A stretch of DNA of 64,000 bases from Stygiolobus azoricus (lineage in GTDB: Archaea; Thermoproteota; Thermoprotei_A; Sulfolobales; Sulfolobaceae): positions 186,001 to 250,000 of the forward strand of contig NZ_CP045483.1 of the NCBI RefSeq assembly GCF_009729035.1, read 5' to 3'. A program made the position numbers and the translations under genes. Shown one piece after another: positions 26,421 to 36,503 of the stretch. Positions within the stretch are counted from its first letter, which is position 1; each line of letters begins with the position of its first letter. The notes under the pieces are model-generated. The model was not told the origin of the DNA, ran no database searches, and saw only the letters and a list, made by a program, of their open reading frames with translations.

Positions 26421-28500
26421 CTAATTTCGGTCCTAACAATTGTTTCACTTTCTCGGGATTCATTATTATCTCCTCCGGTGTCTTTATCCCATGAGAATAG
26501 AGTAATCTAGCTCTCACTCTTCCTATTCCCGGGACCTTAACTAAGGGAATTAATTCCTCTTTTACCCCGTCCTTAACTCTCATGTGGAGTTTTTCCAATA
26601 CCTCTTTATGTTCCTCCAGACCAAGTACTGAGGCCACATGGAAGCCACTATAAGTGAGCCAATCCATAGTGTCAACAATTGCTCTTAAGTCCCCGGAACC
26701 TATTCCATATCTACCTAAGATAGTATCTTCATCTACTTCCTCTATCCAATCCCTCATAATGAACGCAACTTTAAGGGAGGAAAGATAGTTCGATAGTTCA
26801 TACTCGTCGTAAGGTTCTTCTATGAATAGTTCGCAGTCTAGCTCGTCCAATAGGACGTCCTCTTCAGCCTTAGTTATACTTACTAAGGGACCGTCTGGAG
26901 TATATGCAAGCATATGGAAATAGGCTAGTTCGCACCCTTTTCCATTTCGGGTAAGTACATCCTTTATCGTTACGGCTGTGAACGTGTTAAGATATAAATC
27001 AGAAATTCTCCTGCCAAACTTGGTTAAAGTTAAGTACTCACCCTCTTGAGCAATAAACTCGTTATCAAGTAACCAGTTTAAAGCTTGCTTAAAATATTTC
27101 TTTGCCAGCTCCTTCGGAAGTAAAGTGTCTTGTATGTATTCGGTCAAAGTCCTTTCGGTCACATCTTCTTCAGAAGAGATTATACTCAGGATAAAGGAAT
27201 AGAATGCACTTTCTGATCCCAATTTTGACTCTAGAGGCTCGACATCTGAGTTCAGATACCTCTGCATAACCTTATCTACTTCACTTTTCGTCCTCACAAC
27301 CACCACAGACTCTCCGTATTCGTCAAAACCGGGTCTACCTGCTCTTCCGCTCATCTGTTTATACTCCATCACTGGAATATATTCCGTGAAACCTATGACC
27401 TTCCTATTAAACCTGTGTATATCACCTATAACTACGGCCCTCGCAGGTAAATTAACACCGGCAGCAAGTGTCGGGGTAGCTACTATGACTTTGATGATCC
27501 TATCTCTAAATGCGTTCTCAATTATATCGCGTAATCCCTTCGACAATCCTGCATGGTGATATGCTACTCCTTTAAGTATTAGGTTATAAAGTGCCTCTTT
27601 TTCATTGCTTCCTCCGTCTTCTACTTCCTTAATACTCTCTGCTACTTCATGAAGTTTTTTATCGTTCAATTTTACAAAATTCATGAATTGTGAGATCTTA
27701 ACTGCGGTAGCCTCTGCATACTTCCTAGAAGACCTAAATACTAAGACTTGACCGTCCTTAGAGATCACGTCTAGGGTGAATGCTACAATAGGGCATTCAC
27801 CGTATACCTTTCTCGACGTTCCGTCCTTATACATTACTACAAAGTCCTTCTTTTTATTACCAGCATATAGCACACCTTCCTTTAAAGGTACTGGTCTCCA
27901 GTTGGTAGCTACTACATCTGCCTTTAGCCACTCAGCAATCTGTTTATAGTTCCCGATAGTCGCACTCAGAGCTAAAATTGTCCCTTTTCTTTTAGCTCTT
28001 ACCGCTACACTTTCAACTACCGGTCCCCTTTCAGGGTCATTCATATAGTGGAACTCATCTAATACAAAATAATCTACTTCCTTAATCCAAGGAGAGTTAT
28101 GCCTCCATAGGGAATCTAACTTCTCATAGGTCGCAACTATAATATCATAATCCTTTAACCAGTAGTCATCAGTGTCATAATCCCCACTGGTCATTGCTAC
28201 TTTCAGCCCTAACTGTTCCCAGTCCTTAAAAGTAACATATTTTTCGTTAGTTAGAGCTCTGAGAGGTGTGGCATAGACTGCTTTTCCCCCTTTGTTTATG
28301 AGATGACTTACCATACCAAGTTCAGCCATCAGAGTTTTACCAGAAGCTGTAGGAGAAACAATAAGTAAGGGTTTATCATCTAATAAACCTTTTTGAACTG
28401 CCTCTGTCTGTGGGGGATTAAGTTTTTGAATCCCTCTTTTTTTGAGGATATCCTTAATTTTCTCATTAATAGGCAATGAATCAACATTTATACACATCAT
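26380..28500 (-). CDS. hel308: Hel308/HelQ-type ATP-dependent DNA helicase
   Basis: Superfamily 2 helicase that unwinds lagging strands at stalled forks. 706 residues: Walker [13 protein letters not shown] near 49-60, DEFHYMND (DExH) near 147, SATIGN near 180, [11 protein letters not shown] near 255 and the motif VI segment [18 protein letters not shown] near 372. The winged-helix and ratchet domains follow, and the C-terminal helix-hairpin-helix is [20 protein letters not shown] near 655. Single gene or first of a pair with the small frame downstream. Its ATG is 156 bases from the divergent ribbon-helix-helix gene. Confidence 0.95.
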   Translation of the reverse strand: MMCINVDSLPINEKIKDILKKRGIQKLNPPQTEAVQKGLLDDKPLLIVSPTASGKTLMAELGMVSHLINKGGKAVYATPLRALTNEKYVTFKDWEQLGLKVAMTSGDYDTDDYWLKDYDIIVATYEKLDSLWRHNSPWIKEVDYFVLDEFHYMNDPERGPVVESVAVRAKRKGTILALSATIGNYKQIAEWLKADVVATNWRPVPLKEGVLYAGNKKKDFVVMYKDGTSRKVYGECPIVAFTLDVISKDGQVLVFRSSRKYAEATAVKISQFMNFVKLNDKKLHEVAESIKEVEDGGSNEKEALYNLILKGVAYHHAGLSKGLRDIIENAFRDRIIKVIVATPTLAAGVNLPARAVVIGDIHRFNRKVIGFTEYIPVMEYKQMSGRAGRPGFDEYGESVVVVRTKSEVDKVMQRYLNSDVEPLESKLGSESAFYSFILSIISSEEDVTERTLTEYIQDTLLPKELAKKYFKQALNWLLDNEFIAQEGEYLTLTKFGRRISDLYLNTFTAVTIKDVLTRNGKGCELAYFHMLAYTPDGPLVSITKAEEDVLLDELDCELFIEEPYDEYELSNYLSSLKVAFIMRDWIEEVDEDTILGRYGIGSGDLRAIVDTMDWLTYSGFHVASVLGLEEHKEVLEKLHMRVKDGVKEELIPLVKVPGIGRVRARLLYSHGIKTPEEIIMNPEKVKQLLGPKLGEKIVREAARAIT

Positions 28501-28544
28501 TTTTAAAATGTAAATATTATAGTTGAAAGCCTTTTTAAGAATTT

Positions 28545-28566
28545 ATCCTCATCCCTAAATGAGGAT
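28545..28566. repeat. Eight-base inverted repeat between hel308 and the RHH gene
   Basis: ATCCTCAT (28545-28552) and ATGAGGAT (28559-28566) form a perfect inverted repeat with a six-base spacer. It stands in the 156-base divergent promoter region, 45 bases upstream of the hel308 start and about 35 bases upstream of the TATAAAAAG (28602-28610) of the RHH gene. It could be an operator for the small RHH regulator encoded next door, or a transcript hairpin. Confidence 0.4.
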
Positions 28567-28656
28567 CTTGCGTAGTTAGATTATTAACCAAAATCTATCA
28601 CTATAAAAAGATTACTAGCCCTTTTTACTAGGAAAGACTTTTCTAAATGAAAGGAA

Positions 28657-28881
28657 ATGAGATTTGTGATTCCTATGAATGGCGTTAAAAAACTAGATGA
28701 AATTACATACGAACTTGAATTCAATAGTGTTAAGACGATCTCCTTTAAACTGGATGAGGAATTTCTCAGAGAAATAGACGAAATGGTTAAAGTAATGGGT
28801 TATAGTAATAGAAGTGACTTAATTAGAGACGCAATAATAGCATATATTAAGGAGCTAGAAAGAAAGGATGGTAGTGAGTAG
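28657..28881 (+). CDS. Ribbon-helix-helix (CopG/NikR-type) transcription regulator
   Basis: 74 residues. The C-terminal half is a clear ribbon-helix-helix: strand KTISFKLDEEF, helix LREIDEMVKVMG, turn YSNRSDLIRDAIIAYIKELER. The first 25 residues (RFVIPMNGVKKLDEITYE) are an extra arm. No C-terminal metal or ligand domain, so not a full NikR. The stop lies 14 bases inside the phosphate-transporter-like gene, so the regulator and transporter are made from one mRNA and the regulator may control that operon. Confidence 0.85.
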   Translation: MRFVIPMNGVKKLDEITYELEFNSVKTISFKLDEEFLREIDEMVKVMGYSNRSDLIRDAIIAYIKELERKDGSE

Positions 28882-29848
28882 TTCGAACTTACTTGAATAT
28901 TTTATATTTCTCATTGGTTTAATCTCCTCATTTTTAGTTGGTGGAAATAACTCTGCAATAGCATTAGGAATACTAGTATCAACTAACGTGTTAAGGAGGA
29001 GATTATCCTACCTAATTAATGCTATTTCATTGTTCTCAGGAGCGTCGATCGGTAGCATTACTATGGAATCCAGTATTTACGGTTTAGTAAGTTCACAGAA
29101 CTTTTTACTTTTGGAAATAGCACTCTCTGCTATTCTTTTTTCCTCTACGGTCACGTTTTACTACCTTAATAAAATAGGAATCCCGGCATCATTAAGCCAG
29201 ATGATTTACCCTTCGTTAGCCAGTGTAGTGCTCATAGCAAGAGGTACAATAGGATTTGACTGGGGTAAATTCGATTTCACTGTATTGTCATGGATTCTTT
29301 CACCTTTAGTCGCCATAGCTACATCACTTTCTATGTATTTCTTTCTAAGGAAATTCTTAAAGAGCAAAAGAAATTTTATCAGAGAAATTAGGTATTATAA
29401 ATACGGTCTAATAATTTCATCTATTTTTACTTCTTTCGTAACGGGGGCTAATGCAATAGGAATAATTATATCTGCTGGACTACTCAGCGAGCCATTCTAT
29501 ATTACGGCACCAATTTACGCTACTGCAGCAAGCTTAGGAATTTATTTAAGTTCGAGAAAGGCTGTAATAACGGTAGGCTTTAGAATAACAAGGCTCGGGT
29601 ATACTGCAGCTTCTTCAGCACTTATAGGAAGTGACATAATATCTGAGGTATTTACCATTTTTGGTGTCCCCATATCAATAACGCAGACAATTATGGGTGG
29701 AATAATAGGATTGAGTTTGAGAAGCTTTGGATATGACGTTCAAAAGCAGTTGAAACAAATTGCGAAAGGATGGGTCGTTTCCCCCATGTTGGCAATGATT
29801 GTGAGCCTTGCGACTTATGGGATTTTAAGGAGCATATTAGGACTTTAA
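28868..29848 (+). CDS. PiT-like inorganic phosphate transporter
   Basis: 326-residue membrane protein with about ten helices in two inverted halves. Each half begins with a PiT-type signature, here VGGNNSAIALGILVST near residue 21 and VTGANAIGIIISAGL near 190. Both depart from the classic GANDVAN, the first having N for D and the second lacking the acidic residue. Paired with a convergent PhoU-like/DUF47 gene (29837-30496), the usual partner of PiT transporters. Ion specificity (phosphate or sulfate, H+ or Na+ coupled) cannot be read from this. Confidence 0.83.
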   Translation: MVVSSSNLLEYFIFLIGLISSFLVGGNNSAIALGILVSTNVLRRRLSYLINAISLFSGASIGSITMESSIYGLVSSQNFLLLEIALSAILFSSTVTFYYLNKIGIPASLSQMIYPSLASVVLIARGTIGFDWGKFDFTVLSWILSPLVAIATSLSMYFFLRKFLKSKRNFIREIRYYKYGLIISSIFTSFVTGANAIGIIISAGLLSEPFYITAPIYATAASLGIYLSSRKAVITVGFRITRLGYTAASSALIGSDIISEVFTIFGVPISITQTIMGGIIGLSLRSFGYDVQKQLKQIAKGWVVSPMLAMIVSLATYGILRSILGL

Positions 29849-30496
29849 CGTAGCATAGAGGACTTCAATACTTAATGTAGCGTCTTCCATGAAGTCAAGA
29901 ATGTCATCCAAGAAGAATATTACATCCCTCATCTGAAGGATAGTGATAAGGTCTATGTCTTTCTCCATTGAATATAGTCTTGAAATGAGCATATCCTTTA
30001 GCTCATCACCACTCCTCTCTAACATTTGTATCTCTTTCCCTACTTTTAGCGCTTCATTAATGTCATTGGATAGTTTAGATAACATATCCTCCAGCCTCGC
30101 TGATGCCTCATCTATCGTAGACAAATAAGATAATATACTCTCCCTCAAGTTAATGAGGCATTTCTCCGCTGGTTTTCTAGAAGATACAGCCCTCGCAGCG
30201 TCTTTTATTGCAGCACTGGTTTGATATAGTGCCTGAGTTAGCATTACCATAGCTTCCTTAAAATCTGGTAAAAACGCTCCACCATATATAATGGATAATG
30301 TTTCCTCTCTAGACATTGCTATCCTTTCGGTTACCGTCTTGATCTTAACTATATTTGAATTCACGGTATCTTCTTCATTATTTAAAACTCCAACGAATAA
30401 TTGCCTAAGACTATCACAAGCTACTTTCAGGTCCTCGCCAATTTTCACCAGTTTAATGAAGAGTTCCTCCTCTTTATTCAGTTTAAACTTAATCAT
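29837..30496 (-). CDS. DUF47/PhoU-like phosphate transport regulator
   Basis: 219-residue all-helical protein of the PhoU-like DUF47 family: KVACDSLRQLFVGVLN, VKIKTVTERIAMSREETLSIIY, SGDELKDMLISRLYSMEKDID and the C-terminal LITILQMRDVIFFLDDILDFMEDATLSIEVLY, which holds the metal-binding acidic residues typical of the family. It overlaps the end of the PiT-like gene by 12 bases in convergent orientation. Usual role: controls phosphate uptake by binding the transporter. Confidence 0.88.
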   Translation of the reverse strand: MIKFKLNKEEELFIKLVKIGEDLKVACDSLRQLFVGVLNNEEDTVNSNIVKIKTVTERIAMSREETLSIIYGGAFLPDFKEAMVMLTQALYQTSAAIKDAARAVSSRKPAEKCLINLRESILSYLSTIDEASARLEDMLSKLSNDINEALKVGKEIQMLERSGDELKDMLISRLYSMEKDIDLITILQMRDVIFFLDDILDFMEDATLSIEVLYATLKS

Positions 30497-30556
30497 TTAA
30501 GTTATCTCCTTACACGAAGGTTAAAAACCTACTCTAAAAACGTTTATGTTACACCA

Positions 30557-31681
30557 TCACCTACTATCTATAGGAATATATTTCCTGCCTATTTCACCCT
30601 TATAGTACGCTTTAGGTCTTATTATCTTGTTATCTTTCACGTACTCTAATATATGTGCTATCCATCCAGTAACCCTAGCCGACGCAAAAACCGTCGGGAA
30701 GAACTCTGGCTCGAAGCCTAGTGCATAAAATACGATGCTAGAGTAGAAGTCTACATTAGGGTATATGCCTTTTGGTCCTAAATGCTTAATTCCTATCTCC
30801 TCTACCTTCTCGGCTATCTCATAAAGTCTCTTAATCTCTCCTCCCTTTTTTTCAGCTAACAGTTTTGCATAGGCCTTCAATATTCTAGCCCTCGGATCAT
30901 AGGTCTTGTAAACTCTATGACCAAAACCCATTATCCTTTGTTTATTAGCCAGTCTATTAAGAATGTATTTCTCTACATTTTCTATATATCCTATTTCCTT
31001 GAACATCTTGAGGGCTTCATAATTTGCACCCCCGTGTAATGGACCTTTTAACGCTGATATGCCTGCTATAATAGATGAGTATATGTCGGAAAGCGTGGAT
31101 GCTACTACCAAGGAAGCAAAAGTGGACGCATTCATTTCATGATCTATATGGAGAATCATGGCAACGTCCATTGCCTTATATTCCTCTTCACTAGGTTTTG
31201 TTCCATTAACCATGTAGAGGAAATTTGCTGCATGTGAAAGGCTTGTGTCTGGTTCTACAGGCTCTAAATCCCTCCTTAATCTGATATAGTAAGAAATTAT
31301 AGTAGGAAATTTAGATATTAGGTTAATTATACTCTGTTCTGAAACATTGTAAGTATGAGTATTTTCCTCGAGCCCCATAATACTGACTGCTGTTCTCAGT
31401 ACGTCCATGGGATCAGCATTCTTTTTTACGCTTTTTAAAAATTCTTTAACCCTATCTGAAATACCCCTCGATTCCCTCAAAGACTTAACGAAATTTTCGT
31501 ACTCATATATGTTAGGTAGCTTCCCGTAAAGTATAAGGTAACTAGTTTCTTCAAAATTGGAAAATTCAGCCAAGTCGTAAATAGAATATCCTCTATAATA
31601 AAGTCTACCTAGTTCACCGTCTATATAAGTTATTTCCGTCTCTTTAACATAAACGTCCTCAAGACCCTTCTTTATCTCCAT
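30557..31681 (-). CDS. gltA: Citrate synthase
   Basis: Condenses acetyl-CoA with oxaloacetate. 374 residues, the short archaeal form: LYYRGYSIYDLAEFSNFEETSYLILYGKLP at 28-57, catalytic histidines in LIHIDHEMNASTFASLVVAST-like ILHIDHEMNASTFASLV near 188 and GPLHGGANYEALKMFKEIG near 226, GFGHRVYKTYDPRARILK near 262, and late arginine FASARVTGWIAHILEY with the catalytic aspartate region before it. The ATG lies 23 bases inside the upstream DUF763 gene, so expression is coupled. Confidence 0.95.
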   Translation of the reverse strand: MEIKKGLEDVYVKETEITYIDGELGRLYYRGYSIYDLAEFSNFEETSYLILYGKLPNIYEYENFVKSLRESRGISDRVKEFLKSVKKNADPMDVLRTAVSIMGLEENTHTYNVSEQSIINLISKFPTIISYYIRLRRDLEPVEPDTSLSHAANFLYMVNGTKPSEEEYKAMDVAMILHIDHEMNASTFASLVVASTLSDIYSSIIAGISALKGPLHGGANYEALKMFKEIGYIENVEKYILNRLANKQRIMGFGHRVYKTYDPRARILKAYAKLLAEKKGGEIKRLYEIAEKVEEIGIKHLGPKGIYPNVDFYSSIVFYALGFEPEFFPTVFASARVTGWIAHILEYVKDNKIIRPKAYYKGEIGRKYIPIDSR

Positions 31682-32804
31682 GTTTAGCCAACTCCTTTAA
31701 TTTACTCAAAGCAAACTCTTTATCTTTCTTCTCCACTTTTATCTTTTCTATAATATCTTCTAAGGTGTAAATTACTTCATAAGCTACCTTCCTATTCACG
31801 GGAAAAGGTATGCCGTCCTTACCTCCTATGGCATATGCATATTTAAACGGATCATAAGGATAATTAACAGGGTCCTCGTAAGACGGTGGTTCATTGTAGA
31901 TTAAGTCAGCTACAAGATACAATGCCCTAGCCGTAGAAGGGCCTATACCATTCAATAATGCCTCCTCTAGGTTTATTGGGTTAGACTCATAGACCTTATT
32001 CAACACTTCCTTGACCCTTCTCAAGTCATTAGGTTTCATGTAGATTAACTTTACTTTAGGAGATATTTTCACATTAAACGCTTGAGAGAACAGTGCAGTC
32101 TGACCTTTAAGCAGGTTCTGTGCCATTTCTATCTGAGATATTACTTTAGTCGGATTCTCTTTCACTAAATCGAGTAGTAGTTTACGCGTATTCTCTCTAT
32201 CACCTTTTACACTATCTATGGCTACATCCTGCCTTATCCCGGCTATACCTTGATGAGGTTCCACCGTAAATTTTCTTGTATAAAACCAATGATATCTTCT
32301 AGCATATCTTGTCTTAAGATTCATGCCCTGTTGTATTATCGCCCATTTACCACTCTTAGTAACTAACACAGAATGATGATATAATGTGTGACCGTCTTGA
32401 ACTAATACGCTATCTACTTTAGCAACTAGCCTACTAGCCCTTTCCAGTTCCCCGACATCCGCATCGATCTTTTTATCTAGAACCTTTAATTCATCTGGGA
32501 CTTTAAGCGCTTTTTTACCTTTTCCTCCTAATACAGCAATGCCTTCATCGTCGATGTTTACTACTTCCTTTAATATTCCCAAAGTTACAGTTGTTGATCC
32601 AGAAGAGTCCCAATCCATACCTATTACGTTATTAAATGCTTGAAACCATAAGGGATTTGACAACCTTTCTAATACTTTTTCTTCTCCCCATTCTATAATC
32701 ATAACGTCTATAATCGCTTTTGATAGTCTCTTCATTATAGAGGCTAACCAAGGAGGAACTTTGCCCTCATGGAGGGGTAAATCAGCTATACCTTCTAATC
32801 TCAC
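31659..32804 (-). CDS. DUF763 family protein
   Basis: 381-residue member of the DUF763 family, found in archaea and some thermophilic bacteria, function unknown. Characteristic segments are GIADLPLHEGKVPPWLASIMKRL at the start, a QDGHTLYHHSVLVTKSGKWAIIQQGMN stretch near 157, YARRYHWFYTRKFTVEPHQGI near 190 and the late LNGIGPSTARALYLVADLI, which is helix-hairpin-helix-like and hints at nucleic-acid contact. Overlaps gltA by 23 bases. Divergent from the phosphoesterase gene with about 35 bases between. Confidence 0.88.
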   Translation of the reverse strand: MRLEGIADLPLHEGKVPPWLASIMKRLSKAIIDVMIIEWGEEKVLERLSNPLWFQAFNNVIGMDWDSSGSTTVTLGILKEVVNIDDEGIAVLGGKGKKALKVPDELKVLDKKIDADVGELERASRLVAKVDSVLVQDGHTLYHHSVLVTKSGKWAIIQQGMNLKTRYARRYHWFYTRKFTVEPHQGIAGIRQDVAIDSVKGDRENTRKLLLDLVKENPTKVISQIEMAQNLLKGQTALFSQAFNVKISPKVKLIYMKPNDLRRVKEVLNKVYESNPINLEEALLNGIGPSTARALYLVADLIYNEPPSYEDPVNYPYDPFKYAYAIGGKDGIPFPVNRKVAYEVIYTLEDIIEKIKVEKKDKEFALSKLKELAKHGDKEGS

Positions 32805-32840
32805 AATACTTTTCTAATTGCTAGAGATAAATATAAATTG

Positions 32841-33521
32841 ATGTTGATAGCTGCAACGGCTGATCTCCATTCACCCAAATATCTAACTCAGTTCTTTGCG
32901 TCTTTCAGCAAAATTAGAGAGGCAGAGATTTCGCTATTTTTACTAGCTGGAGATCTGGCAGAACAAGGGGAATATAGACACTTTACTCCGATTTACGAAG
33001 TCCTAAAGAAGTATAAGACTGTTGCTGTTTTCGGAAATGAGGATTTTACAGACAAGAGAGAATATTATAAGAAGTTTTTTAGTGAAATAATATGGTTAGA
33101 GGAACAATCTACAACCGTAGAGATACAAGGGTTAAAAATCGTTATAGTAGGTAGTGAAGGTATCCTAGAGAAACCTACAAAATGGCAGATGCTTCACGGG
33201 GTAGATGAAAGAATTTATCAAGAGAGGAAAGAAAAGATAGAAAAATTACTTTGCGAAAGCAAAGGAGATTTGAAGATCCTCCTTACCCATTACGCACCAA
33301 CTTTTCGAACAGTTTTCGGTGAAAAGAAATCAATCTACCCTAATCTTGGATATCAGATACTAGAAACAACGGAATGTCTACCAGATCTAGCTATACACGG
33401 ACATGCACACTACGCCAAAGTAGTTTATGGAGAAGTGAGAAAAACTAAAGTCTACAACGTGGCATTTCCAGCAAATAAAAAAATATTATTAATAAATTTA
33501 GACTCTTTGATCAGGAGGTAG
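32841..33521 (+). CDS. Metallophosphoesterase (calcineurin-like)
   Basis: About 226 residues with the complete set of metal motifs: ADLHSPKYL at the N-terminus, LLAGDLAEQGEY near 38, FGNEDFTDK near 64, LLTHYAPTFR near 150 and IHGHAHYAKV near 187. Substrate unknown; related archaeal enzymes hydrolyse phosphodiesters. ATG 32841 is preferred over TTG one codon upstream. The 3' end overlaps the convergent peroxiredoxin gene by 24 bases. Confidence 0.87.
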   Translation: MLIAATADLHSPKYLTQFFASFSKIREAEISLFLLAGDLAEQGEYRHFTPIYEVLKKYKTVAVFGNEDFTDKREYYKKFFSEIIWLEEQSTTVEIQGLKIVIVGSEGILEKPTKWQMLHGVDERIYQERKEKIEKLLCESKGDLKILLTHYAPTFRTVFGEKKSIYPNLGYQILETTECLPDLAIHGHAHYAKVVYGEVRKTKVYNVAFPANKKILLINLDSLIRR

Positions 33522-34145
33522 CTCTTCGTATTTCTTGAAGAATAAGTACCAAGCCTTGGCATTAGGTAGCTTCATTCTCATTTCAGCTTCGTCAAATACA
33601 GTAGGTGGAGGTACAATTACATCTTGTCCAGGTTGCCAGTTTGCCGGTAGTACGACTTTTGCCTTATAGTTTACTATTGCTGCCTTAGTTATCCTCAGTA
33701 ACTCATCAATGTTTCTACCATATTCCATCGGGTATTGAGCTACAAACCTGATTATACCGTCAGGCGAAGCTAGCACTACAATCCTTATAGTCTGGCCTGA
33801 TGCCTCGTCTAACGCATCTAACATTCTTGCAAACTTCTTATCAGGGTCAGCAATTACTGGGAAGGGTACTTTTACACCGTACCTCTGCTCTATATCCATT
33901 AACCACTGTATGTGTGAATAAACACTATCAACGCTTAATCCAATTAATTCTACACCTAGTTTCTTAAACTCTTCATACTTCTGAGAGAAGGCTACAAACT
34001 CAGTAGTACATACTGGCGTAAAGTCAGCGGGATGTGCAAATAAGAATAACCACTTTCCTTTGCCGAATACATCTTTATAGAAGTCTATTGGACCTTTAGT
34101 GGTTAGAACTTGTGTATCAGGGAACTTCTGATATAGTTTGACCAT
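33498..34145 (-). CDS. Peroxiredoxin, 1-Cys (Prx6-type)
   Basis: Reduces peroxides with a thiol. 215 residues: FLFAHPADFTPVCTTEFVAF with the peroxidatic cysteine at about 46, GLSVDSVYSHIQW near 74 and FPVIADPDKKFARM near 95, plus a C-terminal dimerisation arm with NWQPGQDVIVPP. There is only one cysteine in the whole protein, so it must use an external thiol for resolution. Sulfolobales carry several such enzymes against oxidative stress. Preceded by a TATA-like TTTTAAAG region in the 113 bases before the DHH gene. Confidence 0.93.
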   Translation of the reverse strand: MVKLYQKFPDTQVLTTKGPIDFYKDVFGKGKWLFLFAHPADFTPVCTTEFVAFSQKYEEFKKLGVELIGLSVDSVYSHIQWLMDIEQRYGVKVPFPVIADPDKKFARMLDALDEASGQTIRIVVLASPDGIIRFVAQYPMEYGRNIDELLRITKAAIVNYKAKVVLPANWQPGQDVIVPPPTVFDEAEMRMKLPNAKAWYLFFKKYEELPPDQRV

Positions 34146-34258
34146 TTTAGAATCACTATGATCTCAAAACGTTTTGACTTTTTAAAGTATTTCTAATCAA
34201 AAGTAAAACGAAAAATCTTTTATTTTAAAAGGAGACATAATCATTTTCACAATTTTCT

Positions 34259-35236
34259 TCACATAGTTACGTTCTTCTTACCTTCATAAGATATAAGACC
34301 AGTCTCAGTTACGACTTTTTTAACTATTTCAGAGGCCCAATTTAACAACGGGCCCCTAATTCCTAGCCTATGAAGGAGAAACCTCCAGAATGGAGCTTTA
34401 AGACCTGCACCAGCTGCTAGTATGTGACCACCGCCACCTAGTTTTTCGGCAAACCTCCTCACGTCTATACTGTTACTTCTAAATGATATTGCCTTTCCGT
34501 TCACTGATGCGTAAACTATTGCACTGTATCGGTTCATCAAGAATTGGGAGGCATAACTAATATCCGGTGGGCCTCTCCATCTCACAGCCACTACTATGTT
34601 CTTTCCGTTGATATTCAGAACTCTGATGTATTTATGTAAGTTCTCGTAACCCTTTAACTCCTTGTCTATTTGATCGAGCAAAATCTTTTCAAATTCATCA
34701 TCCCATAGAACTCCATTGTAAAACTTATTGATTAAGTACTCCTTCCACTTATAGTCTTTATTATACTCCACAACACGCCTTAATTTTTCACCCATGGGAT
34801 CATCATGAAGCCAGATGTCTACTGAACAATCAGCACTAGCTAACTTTCTTGAGAACTCATCTTGCGGATTCAGATTCTTATTTACTACTCCCGCACCACA
34901 TGTAGACAAATCGTGATACACTTTAACTCCTGATTCTTGTAACTTCCTCTTCCACTCCTCCTTCCACACATGGTGATCGAACCACTCTATTTCTGCTCCT
35001 TGACTTATTAATTTCTTTAAGTTCTCAATCACATTGTCTAAAGTAGATGCGTTTAAACCTATATCAGCTATCATAATTTTATAAACTCCTCTTAATTCCA
35101 AGCTCTTTAATAAATTATGAATCTTAGTAGGTTCTGTAAAAAACACTTTTTTCGGTAAAGAGTTAACAGCCCTAGCGTATATCGCAGCCGACGCAGTTCC
35201 ATCAAAATCGTTATGCACGATAGCGTAATAATCCAT
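34259..35236 (-). CDS. DHH-family phosphoesterase (RecJ/NrnA-like)
   Basis: 325 residues with metal motifs HNDFDGTASAAIYA near residue 8, MIADIGLNAS near 54, WFDHHVWKE near 84 (the DHH motif) and the C-terminal DHHA1 motif GGGGHILAAGAGLKAP near 268. Such archaeal proteins degrade short oligonucleotides or act as RecJ-like 5' exonucleases; this one is shorter than GINS-associated RecJ proteins. The gene is followed after 113 bases by peroxiredoxin and preceded after 13 bases by the nicotinamidase gene on the same strand, so it probably shares that transcript. Confidence 0.88.
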   Translation of the reverse strand: MDYYAIVHNDFDGTASAAIYARAVNSLPKKVFFTEPTKIHNLLKSLELRGVYKIMIADIGLNASTLDNVIENLKKLISQGAEIEWFDHHVWKEEWKRKLQESGVKVYHDLSTCGAGVVNKNLNPQDEFSRKLASADCSVDIWLHDDPMGEKLRRVVEYNKDYKWKEYLINKFYNGVLWDDEFEKILLDQIDKELKGYENLHKYIRVLNINGKNIVVAVRWRGPPDISYASQFLMNRYSAIVYASVNGKAISFRSNSIDVRRFAEKLGGGGHILAAGAGLKAPFWRFLLHRLGIRGPLLNWASEIVKKVVTETGLISYEGKKNVTM

Positions 35237-35249
35237 GTCTCATCATTCG

Positions 35250-35858
35250 TTACTTTCTAGTAATAAATTTTATCCCTTCCGAGGTAGAAATCTTTCCTTT
35301 ATACAGAAAATCTACTTGCCTTAATGAGGCATAGTAATCAAAATCTGTTAAAGCTGAAATACCATCCTTTGCTACAACCACGTTATACCACCTTAAAGCC
35401 GCGCTACCAGCCGTGTGAAGCACACAGATATTAGCTACTGTTCCGGTCATAATTACGTTCTTAATCCCCTTCACTCTCAATATGTAATCTAACGGGGTCT
35501 CGAAAAACGCGTCGTATCTGTATTTCTTTATTAGGAAATCGTCTTTCTCAGGCTTTAACTCGTCTACGATTTCAGCACCCCAAGTTCCTGCAACAGCGTG
35601 TTCTCCCCAAATTTTGAATTCCGGATCATCCTTCATATGCCAATCCTGAGTAAAAATAACGTAAGCCCCTTCACTTCTCGCTTTTTGTATCAATCTTTTA
35701 ATAGCAGGAATTGTAGCTTCTGCCGTAGGTACGTATAACTTCCCTTCCTTTCTCACGAAATCGTTTTGCATATCAACTATTACCAGAGCAGTAGTAGAAG
35801 GATCTAATTCGAGTTCTTTCTCTTCGGGAATATCGGGAGTTTCTACGGTGACTTTCAT
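35250..35858 (-). CDS. Nicotinamidase / isochorismatase-family amidohydrolase
   Basis: 202-residue cysteine hydrolase converting nicotinamide to nicotinate in NAD salvage. Catalytic triad positions are visible: ALVIVDMQNDFVRKEG near 30 (Asp), the lysine in the PEKDDFLIKKYRYDAF region near 103, and GTVANICVLHTAGSA near 138 (nucleophile Cys). The cis-peptide and metal residues DWH (TQDWHMKDDPEF near 72) are also present. In line with other NAD genes in the window (NMN adenylyltransferase, nadB, nadC). Confidence 0.9.
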   Translation of the reverse strand: MKVTVETPDIPEEKELELDPSTTALVIVDMQNDFVRKEGKLYVPTAEATIPAIKRLIQKARSEGAYVIFTQDWHMKDDPEFKIWGEHAVAGTWGAEIVDELKPEKDDFLIKKYRYDAFFETPLDYILRVKGIKNVIMTGTVANICVLHTAGSAALRWYNVVVAKDGISALTDFDYYASLRQVDFLYKGKISTSEGIKFITRK

Positions 35859-35906
35859 AATTAAAAGTTTATCTGTTAACTTTTTAACCTTTTATAAAAG
35901 CAAATT

Positions 35907-36503
35907 TCACCTTTTTCCCTTTGCCTCTTTAGAAATTTTATCAGCCAACTTAAGTGCTTCAGGATAACCAAGTCTGGATAACGTGATCACGTCGACTAAA
36001 TCTACCTTATTACCTATGCTAAAATAGTATTTCCCTCGTTTCACACCAACTTTTTCTCCGTTAACAACTATGTAAGTTTCTTCACCTTCTCTAACCTCTT
36101 CTCCGAACAACCTCGATTTAGCTACACCTATTGTCGGAATATTCAGTAAAACACCTATGACTGTAGCTATTCCGCTCCTTCTGGGATGGGCTAGCCCGTG
36201 ACCATCAACTAGCGTTAGTTGACATTGGTCTTGGTATTTTTCGAGAGCTTTCATCATTAGTGGAGCCTCTCTCATGAATAAAAACGTAGGAATATAGGGA
36301 AAGTTTACCTCACCAGCGAAGACGTAATGCTCGTATTTATTGCCGTCAAAGTAAACTGCTACTGCATAGCCTATATTACCTTTGTATGCTATGTCTAAAG
36401 CACATATGCTTTTCACATTTTCTACTCCTAAGTGTGTTATACTTACATTCTTAGCAACTAAATTCTGAAACTTTACTAAGAAATTTAAAAGTGGGTCTTC
36501 CAC
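35907..36503 (-). CDS. nfi: Endonuclease V (deoxyinosine 3' endonuclease)
   Basis: Cuts DNA one base 3' of deoxyinosine produced by heat-driven adenine deamination. 198 residues; family landmarks are [22 protein letters not shown] near residue 33 (first metal aspartate), [17 protein letters not shown] near 75 and [20 protein letters not shown] near 98 with the second acidic site. The GTG start is 19 bases inside the phosphatase gene, so the two are probably translated from one mRNA. Confidence 0.92.
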   Translation of the reverse strand: MEDPLLNFLVKFQNLVAKNVSITHLGVENVKSICALDIAYKGNIGYAVAVYFDGNKYEHYVFAGEVNFPYIPTFLFMREAPLMMKALEKYQDQCQLTLVDGHGLAHPRRSGIATVIGVLLNIPTIGVAKSRLFGEEVREGEETYIVVNGEKVGVKRGKYYFSIGNKVDLVDVITLSRLGYPEALKLADKISKEAKGKR

